Positions 1 through 6,296 of a DNA stretch of 8,453 nucleotides are shown in pieces. The position numbers and the translations under genes were made by a program. The stretch covers positions 1 through 8,453 of the forward strand of contig CAJTTA010000055.1 of the NCBI GenBank assembly GCA_910579305.1, written 5' to 3'. The stretch's first letter is position 1. Each line of letters opens with the position of its first letter. Origin of the DNA: an uncultured Muribaculaceae bacterium. Lineage in GTDB: Bacteria > Bacteroidota > Bacteroidia > Bacteroidales > Muribaculaceae. Under the pieces are notes generated by a model, which worked only from the letters and a program-made list of their open reading frames with translations, did no database searches and was not told the DNA's origin.

Positions 1-67
1 TAGCTCAGTTGGTTAGAGCACCTGACTGTTAATCAGGGGGTCGTTGGTTCAAGCCCATCTTGAAGCG
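1..67 (+). tRNA. tRNA-Asn (anticodon GUU), 5' end cut off by window edge
   Basis: Asparagine tRNA lacking the first seven acceptor bases; the window starts at about tRNA position 8. Visible parts are the D stem GCTC/GAGC (3-6, 16-19), the anticodon stem CCTGA/TCAGG (21-25, 33-37) around loop CTGTTAA with anticodon GTT at 28-30, a five-base variable loop (38-42), the T stem GTTGG/CCATC (43-47, 55-59) with T loop TTCAAGC, the 3' acceptor half TTGAAGC (60-66) and discriminator G (67), as expected for tRNA-Asn. CCA is not encoded (CAC follows). One T-stem position is a T-T mismatch (44/58), which is unusual. The gene is followed directly by its own terminator. Confidence 0.93.
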
Positions 68-71
68 CACG

Positions 72-100
72 AGAGAGGATAAGTAATTATCCTCTCTTTT
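72..100 (+). terminator. Intrinsic terminator of the tRNA-Asn transcript
   Basis: A perfect 11-bp stem (72-82 with 87-97) closes a GTAA tetraloop and ends in a T run (97-100). It begins five bases after the tRNA's last base, so it most likely ends the tRNA transcript. Confidence 0.9.
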
Positions 101-153
101 GTATTTGTATGCGGCATCTCTCTTCTTTCTCCCGGGGAAGGCAACTTAAATCA

Positions 154-195
154 AAATGCCACCGAGAGAAGTATCAGGCTTCTTCGGTGGCATTT
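154..195 (-). terminator. Large hairpin downstream of dnaJ, possible operon terminator
   Basis: A 12-bp perfect stem (154-165 with 184-195) continues, after a one-base bulge, with a further five pairs (167-171 with 179-183) around a seven-base loop. Read on the minus strand, the stem runs into a T-rich tail (CATTTTGATTT), which suits a terminator for grpE-dnaJ about 150 bases past the dnaJ stop. There is no T run on the plus strand. The tail is interrupted, so the terminator reading is moderate. The rest of 101-348 holds only two weak hairpins (248-260 and 330-344) and no convincing gene. Confidence 0.55.
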
Positions 196-348
196 GATAG
201 AGTGTGTATTATAGCTTGCTTAAAGTTACGCTGCATTCAACATCAGCCCCTCCGGGAGGGTTCTTGTTTTTATCCCGGCGGAGCTTTTTTGCTAAAATCA
301 CTCTCCGCGATAAAATCATTAACATTCAAGCACCCTCTTGGTGCCCTC

Positions 349-1551
349 TTACTCTCCCTGGCTTTCGCGATGGAAGATGTGGCGGAGGCGGGAGAAAATT
401 CTATGAATAGTGCTTTGTGTAGGAGTTACGTTGGGCTGTCCCTGAAGAGATTCAATTGCTTTGCGTTCCTCATCAGTGAGATTTTCAGGCACATATACCA
501 TAACGTTTACAAGCAGGTCTCCATGACTTGATGAGCCATAAGCAGGAAGTCCCTTTCCGCGGAGGCGCAGAACCTTGCCGGGCTGGGTTCCTGCGGGAAT
601 CTTCAGACGGGCTTTGCCGTCTACCAGAGGCACTTCCACGCTGCCACCAAGGGCGGCTGTCGGGAAATCAAGCATCAGGTTGTAGATAAGGTCATTTTCA
701 TCGCGGATGAGGTTGGGATCTTTTTCTTCTTCTATCACGATGAGCAGATCGCCATTGATGCCGCCATGGCGTGCTGCATTGCCTTGTCCTTTCATGGTGA
801 GAGTCATGCCGTCAGAGACTCCCGGCGGGATATGGAATGACACGACTTCAGTCTGTTTAACGATTCCTTCTCCTCCACAGGCGGGGCAGGCATGATCAAT
901 TGTCTTGCCTTCGCCATTACATTCGGGGCAGACTACGCGGCTTTGCATTGCTCCGAGCATGGTCTGCTGCACACGGGTGACATATCCGGTGCCATGGCAA
1001 GTGGAGCAGGTGTGGAAAGCAGTGCCGTCTTTGGCGCCAGTGCCTTTGCATTGAGCGCATGCCACCCAACGGGGAATCTTCAGTTTCTTATCCACCCCGT
1101 CTGTCATGTCTTTCAGATTTACCTTTACCTTTATGCGCAAGTCTGCACCTTTGTTTACATGTTTGCGCTGGGCGCCTCCGCCGAAGCCTCCGAAGTGGCC
1201 GTAAGATCCGGCACCTTCAAATGCATCGCCGAAAATATCTCCGAAATGAGAGAATATGTCCTCCATAGAGAATCCGCCTGAGCTGAATCCTCCGAATCCT
1301 CCGGCACCGCCACCGAATCCCTGCGGGCCCATGTTGTGGCCGAATTGGTCGTAGCGTGCGCGCTTGTCAGGATCAGAGAGTACGTCGTAGGCCTCGGCCG
1401 CCTCCTTGAATTTCTCTTCGGCTGCCTTGTCGCCCGGATTCTTGTCGGGGTGATACTTGATGGCCATCTTGCGATAGGCCTTTTTAATCTCATCGGGTGT
1501 GGCCGTTTTGCTTACGCCAAGCACCTCATAAAAATCGCGTTTATCTGCCAT
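349..1551 (-). CDS. dnaJ: Molecular chaperone DnaJ (Hsp40)
   Basis: Cytoplasmic co-chaperone that delivers unfolded clients to DnaK and stimulates its ATPase. The protein has 400 residues and the full type I layout. The J domain (about 1-70) carries the essential HPD at 34-36. A Gly/Phe-rich linker (about 71-127) includes the EDIFSHFGDIFG stretch. The zinc-binding domain has four CxxCxGxG motifs, with cysteine pairs at 165/168, 182/185, 208/211 and 222/225. The C-terminal client-binding and dimer domains follow (about 230-380). All zinc ligands are present and nothing looks broken. The start is fixed by MADKRDFYEVLGV, the usual J-domain opening. The gene lies 18 bp after grpE on the same strand, so the two are almost certainly co-transcribed. 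dnaK is not in the window. Confidence 0.98.
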   Translation of the reverse strand: MADKRDFYEVLGVSKTATPDEIKKAYRKMAIKYHPDKNPGDKAAEEKFKEAAEAYDVLSDPDKRARYDQFGHNMGPQGFGGGAGGFGGFSSGGFSMEDIFSHFGDIFGDAFEGAGSYGHFGGFGGGAQRKHVNKGADLRIKVKVNLKDMTDGVDKKLKIPRWVACAQCKGTGAKDGTAFHTCSTCHGTGYVTRVQQTMLGAMQSRVVCPECNGEGKTIDHACPACGGEGIVKQTEVVSFHIPPGVSDGMTLTMKGQGNAARHGGINGDLLIVIEEEKDPNLIRDENDLIYNLMLDFPTAALGGSVEVPLVDGKARLKIPAGTQPGKVLRLRGKGLPAYGSSSHGDLLVNVMVYVPENLTDEERKAIESLQGQPNVTPTQSTIHRIFSRLRHIFHRESQGE

Positions 1552-1569
1552 TGTTCCGAGTGTTAGAGA

Positions 1570-2172
1570 TTATTGGCCCACCACCACTTTTGCGTGGCGC
1601 ATTACCTTGCCGTTGATGGTATATCCTTTCTGCACAGTGTCAAGAATCTTGCCTTTCAGTTCCTTATCAGGCACAGGCACTACTGATATAGCCTCATGCT
1701 TCTCTGTGTCGAAATCGCGCTCCTCCGGATCCATGGCTTTTACGCCATTCTGGTCCAGATATTTTATAAACTTATTATAAATGAGTTCCATTCCTTCTCT
1801 CACAGCTTCTACATCAGTAGCATCGGCCGCAGCCTTGAGGCCGCGTTCGAAATCATCAAGTATGGGGAGCATGCCTTTGAGAGACTGCTCTCCGGCGGTT
1901 TTTACAAGTTCGCTTTTTTCTTTAAGCGTGCGCTTGCGGAAATTATCGAATTCGGCCATGAGGAAGAGATACTCCTTCTTCTCTTTCTCGAGAGCTTTTT
2001 CAAGATCATCTATTTTATTGGTTGTAATATCAGCTTCATTTTCAGCCTGAACGGCATCGGCATTTACTTCCTCAGCGGCTTCTTCAATAGTTGCGGGGTC
2101 TACGAAGGAAGAGTTCTCCTGCTCCTCAGCCTTGTTTTCCTGCTTACAGTCAGGTGTGTTATTTTTGCTCAT
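1570..2172 (-). CDS. grpE: Nucleotide exchange factor GrpE
   Basis: Exchange factor that releases ADP from DnaK and so resets the chaperone cycle; it acts as a cytoplasmic dimer. It has 200 residues, normal for the family. An acidic, disordered N-terminus (about 1-50) is followed by a long coiled-coil helix (about 52-92, with EFDNFRKRTLKEK at 74-86), the dimer helices with LPILDDFERGL (102-112), and the C-terminal beta domain with the family signature: FDTEKHEAI (154-162) and GYTINGKVMRHAKVVVG (183-199). It is the first gene of the grpE-dnaJ operon. The start ATG follows an A-rich leader (minus-strand TTAAAAAAATTAATACAT) with no Shine-Dalgarno site, typical of Bacteroidetes. A leader hairpin lies just upstream. 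Confidence 0.97.
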   Translation of the reverse strand: MSKNNTPDCKQENKAEEQENSSFVDPATIEEAAEEVNADAVQAENEADITTNKIDDLEKALEKEKKEYLFLMAEFDNFRKRTLKEKSELVKTAGEQSLKGMLPILDDFERGLKAAADATDVEAVREGMELIYNKFIKYLDQNGVKAMDPEERDFDTEKHEAISVVPVPDKELKGKILDTVQKGYTINGKVMRHAKVVVGQ

Positions 2173-2181
2173 ATGTATTAA

Positions 2182-2221
2182 TTTTTTTAAGGAGCGGCTT
2201 TACAAAAACCGCTCCAAAAAA
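2182..2221 (-). promoter_or_regulatory. Hairpin in the grpE leader, candidate translational control element
   Basis: GGAGCGG (2191-2197) pairs perfectly with CCGCTCC (2209-2215). Inside, three A-T pairs (2199-2201 with 2205-2207) leave a short ACA loop. Outside, the T run at 2182-2188 can pair with the A run at 2216-2221, with two bases bulged. In the minus-strand RNA this gives a strong GC core with a weak U6:A6 base. The A-rich strand of that base sits 10-17 nt before the grpE AUG, where Bacteroidetes ribosomes favour unpaired A-rich RNA. Neither strand has a terminator-like T run after the stem, so I do not call it a terminator. The regulatory role is inferred. Confidence 0.45.
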
Positions 2222-2235
2222 TGTTAAAGAGATGC

Positions 2236-2279
2236 TGTGGCAGACTCTGATTTCGTGCCGTCATGATGTGTATGCCACA
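2236..2279. repeat. Short inverted repeat TGTGGCA/TGCCACA upstream of grpE
   Basis: A perfect 7-bp inverted repeat (2236-2242 and 2273-2279) with a 30-base spacer lies in the 150-bp gap between the ispE stop and the grpE start. It could be a regulator site or chance; I recognise no known operator, and CIRCE is absent. I also see no good TAnnTTTG box for grpE here, so grpE-dnaJ may be read partly from the ispE promoter. Confidence 0.3.
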
Positions 2280-2322
2280 ACCTGTCATTAAGAGTAACAC
2301 GCATATCAGGCTATTCGTTCAC

Positions 2323-3177
2323 TCAGAGTTTCGTAAAAGTGGCAAAAGGTGTAGGCGCATTTTCCGCGCACCTGCGGGCAGCCTGTTCATCTCCGAATAT
2401 ACCGAAGAAAGCCGATCCACTGCCGGTCATAGACGCATATAATGCTCCATGGTCGTAAAGGAATTGCTTGAGGTTACTCAAATCCGGATGAATGGTGAAC
2501 ATGGAGCGCTCAAAATCATTCGTTATCACATGCTTCCATTCCTGCATGGGGCATTGGATAGCAGCTGTCAGTGCTACTTCCGGTACATGCGGAGTGATCA
2601 GGCCGAATGCCTGCGATGTGCTGATCCCCTCGGATGGCTTGATGATTACAATCCATTTCTCTGTAAGCTGGGGTATCTTGACAGGAGAGAGGATTTCCCC
2701 TATTCCCGAGGCAAGACATGGAGTGTTGATAAGGAAGAAGGGGACATCTGCTCCAAGCGACAGTGCGATATGAGACAGTTCTTGTGGGGCAAGAGGCTTT
2801 CCTGCCAATTCATCAAGCATCAGCAGAGCGAACGCTGCATCAGCAGAACCTCCACCCATGCCGGCGCCGGAGGGCAGATGCTTCTCAAGAGTGATTGCTA
2901 CGGGAGGCAGAGCCGGGACTTTCTTCTTGTAAGCGACTAGAGCTTTCCACACAAGATTCTGCTCCGTCATGCAGGAAAAGTCGCTGCCGGTGACGGTCAA
3001 TGAATCCTGCATCGCCGGCGTAATTTCCAGAATGTCACATAGATTGCCGGGCATTTCATGCATGCCGCAATTCATTCCTACAGGGATGAATATAGTGCTG
3101 AGGTCATGGTAGCCGTCGGGACGGCGACGCAATACCTGAAGACCGAGATTGATTTTGGCGTTTACAAACTTAATCAT
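2323..3177 (-). CDS. ispE: 4-diphosphocytidyl-2-C-methyl-D-erythritol kinase (IspE)
   Basis: GHMP-family kinase that phosphorylates the 2-hydroxyl of CDP-methylerythritol with ATP, the fourth step of the MEP isoprenoid pathway, in the cytoplasm. It has 284 residues, the usual length. The substrate and catalytic lysine lies in FVNAKINLGL (K8), followed by the RRPDGYHDL stretch (18-26). The glycine-rich ATP loop LPSGAGMGGGSADAA spans 101-115. The catalytic aspartate is in GADVPFFL (D144), and the third GHMP motif TGSGSAFF lies near the C-terminus. The start is certain because K8 falls so close to it. The start codon lies inside the palindromic promoter shared with the divergent MATE gene, which leaves almost no 5' leader. 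No clear terminator follows before grpE. Confidence 0.97.
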   Translation of the reverse strand: MIKFVNAKINLGLQVLRRRPDGYHDLSTIFIPVGMNCGMHEMPGNLCDILEITPAMQDSLTVTGSDFSCMTEQNLVWKALVAYKKKVPALPPVAITLEKHLPSGAGMGGGSADAAFALLMLDELAGKPLAPQELSHIALSLGADVPFFLINTPCLASGIGEILSPVKIPQLTEKWIVIIKPSEGISTSQAFGLITPHVPEVALTAAIQCPMQEWKHVITNDFERSMFTIHPDLSNLKQFLYDHGALYASMTGSGSAFFGIFGDEQAARRCAENAPTPFATFTKL

Positions 3178-3212
3178 GCTGCAAAATTAGCAATTTTTTG
3201 TAATTTTGCAGC
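3178..3212. promoter_or_regulatory. Palindromic two-way promoter between ispE and the MATE gene
   Basis: The whole intergenic gap is a perfect inverted repeat: GCTGCAAAATTA (3178-3189), an 11-base spacer, and TAATTTTGCAGC (3201-3212). Counting the two start codons, the arms are 15 bp each. Each arm carries TAATTTTG, an exact match to the Bacteroides sigma-ABfr -7 box TAnnTTTG, at 3201-3208 for the plus strand and at 3182-3189 for the minus strand. Each box ends 4 nt before its ATG. I find no good -33 TTTG at the usual distance; instead the plus-strand box follows a TTTTTTG run. With such boxes transcription would start at or near the start codon, so both mRNAs should be leaderless or nearly so. 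Confidence 0.75.
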
Positions 3213-4526
3213 ATGCAAAGATCTGATATAAACAAGAATATACTGCGGTTGGCTATCCCTTCGATTGTCAATAACATAACGGTGCCATTGCTTGGTCTCT
3301 GTGATACTGCTGTTTCGGGGCATCTGGGCTCCGGGGTGTATCTGGGCGCGATAGCTGTCGGGGCAATGGCTGTCAACAGTATTTTCTGGATTTTAGGTTT
3401 TCTGCGCATGGGCACTACCGGCCTTACGGCTCAGGCCCAAGGGGCCGGCGATAGCAGCCAGACACATCTTCTGTTTACCCGGGCGCTCCTGCTTGCCGTG
3501 AGTTTAGGCTTGCTGCTTATAATGCTGCATCAGCCGCTTGGCAAGCTTATCATGGGCATTATTTCTCCCGAGGAAGAAGTGCGTGAGCTTGCATCAGGGT
3601 ATTTCAATACGGTTATCTTCGGAGTGCCTGCCATGCTGTCGACTATGGTGATAAGCGGATGGTTTCTTGGAATGCAGACCAGTGTGCAGCCAATGGTCAT
3701 AGCCATAAGCACCAATGTGCTCAACATATTATTGAGCCTGCTTTTCGCTTTTGGCTTAGGCATGGGTTTCATCGGAACCGCCTGGGGGACTTTTGCCGCG
3801 CAATGGGCAGGTCTTCTTATAGCCTTGTTCCTTCTTCGCCGCTTCAAAGGCGGCCGGATACCTCTTGCTCCGATAAAGCCAGTACTTATTCGCAGAGGCT
3901 GGGGGCGATTTGTCAATGTTAATGTCTATATCTTCTTTCGCTCATTCTGTATTATAGCAGTGACAATGGCAGTTACTTCTATCGGAGCGAGCCTTGGCAC
4001 AGCTGTTCTTGCGGCCAACGCTGTCATCATGCAGTTCTTTCATATATTTTCTTATTTTATGGACGGCTTTGCGTTTGCCGGAGAAGCACTTGCCGGCAAA
4101 GCCGTCGGAGCAAAGGACAGGCGCATGCTTGACTCCTCTTCATTGCACTTAAGCCTATGGGGCTTGGGCGTCACAACGCTGTTTATATTGATATACATGA
4201 CATGCGGCACATCGCTCTCAACATTGATTACAGATGATGCCGGCACTCTCCTTATGGTATCGCAGTTTCAGGTCTGGCTATGGCTGCCGGCTCTGTGCGG
4301 GGCGCCGGCATTCATATGCGACGGTATTTTCATAGGCCTTACAGCCACACGCGCCATGTTTGTTTCAACACTTCTGGGGCTTGCAGGTTTTTCTCTTGCC
4401 ATGTGGTGTCTTCCTGTTGGGGGAAACAATGGACTCTGGCTTGCTTTTGTGATATATCTGTGTCTGCGGGGTGTGTATCTTATGGCAAGGTATGCATCGG
4501 CAAGCAATGCCGCATTAGTTAAATAG
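3213..4526 (+). CDS. DinF-type MATE family efflux transporter
   Basis: Inner-membrane multidrug/toxin extrusion (MATE) antiporter; family members expel organic cations or other compounds using a sodium or proton gradient. The protein has 437 residues and about twelve hydrophobic spans in two halves. The N-terminus matches the DinF branch: LLGLCDTAVSGHLGS (26-40) in the first span, with D31 at the position of the conserved transmembrane acidic residue, then VYLGAIAVGA (42-51) and FLRMGTTGLTAQAQGAGD (63-80). The substrate cannot be told from sequence. The start is the ATG inside the shared palindrome; no later Met precedes the conserved first span. The gene runs opposite to ispE and lies 63 bp before the ECF sigma gene on the same strand. 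Confidence 0.94.
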   Translation: MQRSDINKNILRLAIPSIVNNITVPLLGLCDTAVSGHLGSGVYLGAIAVGAMAVNSIFWILGFLRMGTTGLTAQAQGAGDSSQTHLLFTRALLLAVSLGLLLIMLHQPLGKLIMGIISPEEEVRELASGYFNTVIFGVPAMLSTMVISGWFLGMQTSVQPMVIAISTNVLNILLSLLFAFGLGMGFIGTAWGTFAAQWAGLLIALFLLRRFKGGRIPLAPIKPVLIRRGWGRFVNVNVYIFFRSFCIIAVTMAVTSIGASLGTAVLAANAVIMQFFHIFSYFMDGFAFAGEALAGKAVGAKDRRMLDSSSLHLSLWGLGVTTLFILIYMTCGTSLSTLITDDAGTLLMVSQFQVWLWLPALCGAPAFICDGIFIGLTATRAMFVSTLLGLAGFSLAMWCLPVGGNNGLWLAFVIYLCLRGVYLMARYASASNAALVK

Positions 4527-4536
4527 TGTTGATTGC

Positions 4537-4567
4537 TTCGATAAGTGTTGAAAATTTAGTAATTTTA
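4537..4567 (+). promoter_or_regulatory. Probable promoter of the ECF sigma factor gene
   Basis: TAATTTTA at 4560-4567 matches the Bacteroides -7 box TAnnTTTG in all but the last base. TTCG at 4537-4540, 19 bases upstream, matches the -33 TTTG in three of four bases. The predicted RNA would have a leader of about 15-20 nt before the ATG at 4590. An ATG-TAA start-stop pair (4583-4588) sits one base before the true start. Confidence 0.5.
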
Positions 4568-4589
4568 CGCCAAATTCCAGTAATGTAAT

Positions 4590-5150
4590 ATGTCTTCTTC
4601 TACCGTAATAAATGAATCTGAACTCGTGAAAGAGCTGCAGGATCCCAAGAGGGCTCATGCCGCTTTCAATAAATTGATGCAGACTTATGGAGAGAAGATT
4701 TACTGGCAGATACGGCGCATGGTGCTGAATCATGATGATGCGGCCGATCTGCTTCAGAATACATTTGTAAAGGCATGGAATAATATAAGCAATTTCCGGG
4801 GAGAGGCGAAGTTGTCAACATGGCTGCATAAAATAGCTGTCAACGAGAGCCTTAATTTTTTGCAGAGAGAAAGAGCGCGTCAGGGGATAAATATTGATGA
4901 TGACAGTCAGGATACGTTTGTCATCAGTCATCTTGAAGCGGATGAATATTTCGATGGAGATAAACTCAAGGCCGAGTTCCAGAAAGCTATAGCCGCATTG
5001 CCGGAGAAGCAGCGACTGGTATTTACCATGCGATACTTCGATGACATGAAGTATGAGCAGATTTCAGAGATTCTCGGCACGTCGGTCGGTGCTCTCAAGG
5101 CAAGCTACCACCACGCCGTAAAAAAGATAGAGAAGTACTTCCTGGGTTGA
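4590..5150 (+). CDS. ECF-type (extracytoplasmic function) RNA polymerase sigma factor
   Basis: Sigma-70 family factor that directs RNA polymerase to a stress- or signal-specific promoter set. It has 186 residues. The sigma-2 domain (about 22-95) includes NHDDAADLLQNTFVKAWNN (47-65, core binding) and FRGEAKLSTWLHKIAVNESLN (region 2.3/2.4, DNA melting and -10 recognition). The sigma-4 domain (about 132-184) includes LPEKQRLVFTMRYFDDM and the helix-turn-helix YEQISEILGTSVGALKASYH. No regulatory extension is present, so control by an anti-sigma factor is likely. No such gene lies directly downstream; the next gene is apbE on the other strand. The best candidate partner is the membrane protein at 7119-7640, about 2 kb away. 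Confidence 0.95.
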   Translation: MSSSTVINESELVKELQDPKRAHAAFNKLMQTYGEKIYWQIRRMVLNHDDAADLLQNTFVKAWNNISNFRGEAKLSTWLHKIAVNESLNFLQRERARQGINIDDDSQDTFVISHLEADEYFDGDKLKAEFQKAIAALPEKQRLVFTMRYFDDMKYEQISEILGTSVGALKASYHHAVKKIEKYFLG

Positions 5151-5166
5151 GATAATATAGCGATTC

Positions 5167-6165
5167 TCAATTCTTGAGCATGAATCTCTCAAAGCCCTGC
5201 GAAGTCCAGGTATTGCCGTCTTTAAGAATAAGATAGGCGGAGAGCTTGAGCCGTTTAGCAAGCATTATGGCTTCATCGGCCGGCATGCTCATAAGGGCCG
5301 TGGCATAAGCATCCGCCGTCATGCAGTCGTGTGCTATTACCGTAGCGCTTGCGACATCGGTTTCTGACGGAAGCCCTGACGTGGGATCTACGATATGGCC
5401 TATACGTGTGCTCCCCTTGTCCCTGAAGTTGCGATAGTTGCCTGAAGTGGCGACAGCGCAGTCAGACAATGCGATGATTATCTGCGACTCATGCACTTCA
5501 GAGCTTGTCGACTCAATGGGTTTGTCCACAGAGATATGCCAGTTGTCACCTCGGGGACTTTTCCCGGCTACCACGATTTCACCACCTATTTCTACCATAT
5601 AATTACGCACCCCCCGTCTGGCCAGCATTGCAGCGACACAATCGCATCCATAACCCTTGGCGAGAGCTGAGAAATTAAACTGCATGCGTCTGTCAGGCTT
5701 GATCAGCACATTATTCCGGATCATTATCTTATCCATGCCTACATATGAAAGTATTTCCCGGATGGATGTCGAGTCGAGAATCGTTATTTCTTGTTTCGGC
5801 CCGAATCCATATGCATTTATGAGCGGGCCGGCAGTAGGGTCGAAATGTCCGGATGATTCCTTCCACACTTGCTGCGACATGGCCAATACATCATGTAGCA
5901 TAGGAGTAATCCTAATGCTGTCACCATTATTGAGCGTACTTACAGCTGAATTAGGATTAAATGGAGATAAGGTGGAATCAATAAGCAGCATGGCAGATGT
6001 TATGGAATCAGTGAACTCATCCTCACTTTCGTAAGTTATATGATAAGAAGTATTCCACATTATTCCTTCATATGTGTGGAAAGATTTTTTGCGGCAAGAA
6101 TATAATGTGCATGCTAAGATGCATATAATCAGGACGTTGTATTTCCTTGAGAATGAAAACTCCAT
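5167..6165 (-). CDS. apbE: FAD:protein FMN transferase, ApbE family lipoprotein
   Basis: Enzyme that moves FMN from FAD onto Ser/Thr residues of extracytoplasmic redox proteins such as the Nqr and Rnf subunits. It has 332 residues. A signal peptide (1-23) ends in lipobox LYSC with C24 as the predicted lipidated residue, which places the enzyme on the outer face of the inner membrane or in the periplasm. Family motifs appear in order: SGHFDPTAGPL (105-115), SALAKGYGCD (166-175), EIGGEI (191-196), ATSGNYRNF (238-246), HIVDPTSGLP (256-265) and the metal-binding TADAYATAL (282-290). The protein is intact. It converges on the sigma gene with a 16-bp gap and no obvious terminator between them. No flavinylated target or Nqr/Rnf gene lies in the window. 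Confidence 0.95.
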   Translation of the reverse strand: MEFSFSRKYNVLIICILACTLYSCRKKSFHTYEGIMWNTSYHITYESEDEFTDSITSAMLLIDSTLSPFNPNSAVSTLNNGDSIRITPMLHDVLAMSQQVWKESSGHFDPTAGPLINAYGFGPKQEITILDSTSIREILSYVGMDKIMIRNNVLIKPDRRMQFNFSALAKGYGCDCVAAMLARRGVRNYMVEIGGEIVVAGKSPRGDNWHISVDKPIESTSSEVHESQIIIALSDCAVATSGNYRNFRDKGSTRIGHIVDPTSGLPSETDVASATVIAHDCMTADAYATALMSMPADEAIMLAKRLKLSAYLILKDGNTWTSQGFERFMLKN

Positions 6166-6183
6166 AGAATGAAAAATATTTTT

Positions 6184-6203
6184 GCTGCAAAATTACAAAA
6201 AAT
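6184..6203 (-). promoter_or_regulatory. apbE promoter, exact copy of the MATE promoter core
   Basis: Read on the minus strand this is ATTTTTTGTAATTTTGCAGC, identical over 20 bases to 3193-3212 on the plus strand. It holds the -7 box TAATTTTG (minus strand, 6195-6188). A possible degenerate -33 (TTTA) lies 21 bases upstream, ending at 6217. Here the box lies 22 nt before the apbE ATG, so a short leader is expected, unlike ispE and the MATE gene. Confidence 0.7.
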
Positions 6204-6216
6204 CAGAAATTTTAAG

Positions 6217-6224
6217 TAAATTTA
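6217..6224 (+). promoter_or_regulatory. Possible -7 box for the DJ-1 gene
   Basis: TAAATTTA matches TAnnTTTG except for the last base and points towards the DJ-1 gene, giving a leader of about 65 nt. No -33 TTTG is visible at the right distance. The 125-bp gap to apbE must hold promoters for both divergent genes. Confidence 0.35.
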
Positions 6225-6281
6225 CAGCCGATTTATTTATGATAACAGTTTGACTGATAAATTAACATAAGTTTTTACCTT

Positions 6282-6287
6282 AAAGGA
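6282..6287 (+). promoter_or_regulatory. Shine-Dalgarno-like site that favours the second ATG
   Basis: AAAGGA ends 9 nt before the ATG at 6297 but only 3 nt before the ATG at 6291, so it favours 6297 as the start. It is the only clear Shine-Dalgarno sequence before a gene in the window. Confidence 0.5.
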
Positions 6288-6296
6288 ACTATGATT

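Noticed and set aside
248..260. CCCTC/GAGGG hairpin followed by a T-rich stretch as a plus-strand terminator
   Set aside because: Only a 5-bp stem with an interrupted tail and no plus-strand gene to end.
109..531. 140-codon plus-strand frame over the 3' end of dnaJ
   Set aside because: Most of it overlaps dnaJ antisense; no family features; the upstream part crosses a hairpin region.
1696..2181. 161-codon plus-strand frame opposite grpE
   Set aside because: Antisense shadow of grpE; its apparent hydrophobicity comes from complementing acidic and lysine codons.
2191..2215. GGAGCGG/CCGCTCC hairpin as the ispE terminator
   Set aside because: Minus-strand RNA after the stem is TTAAAAAAA, not a U tract; it fits a leader structure better.
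2449..2940. 163-codon plus-strand frame opposite ispE
   Set aside because: Antisense to an intact, confidently identified ispE; no recognisable motif.
3170..3415. Minus-strand frame spanning the ispE/MATE palindrome
   Set aside because: Overlaps the promoter and both gene starts; basic, unstructured translation typical of a shadow frame.
5166..5178. CTCAA/TTGAG mini-hairpin between the sigma gene and apbE as a shared terminator
   Set aside because: Only 5 bp with no T tract on either side, and mostly inside apbE.
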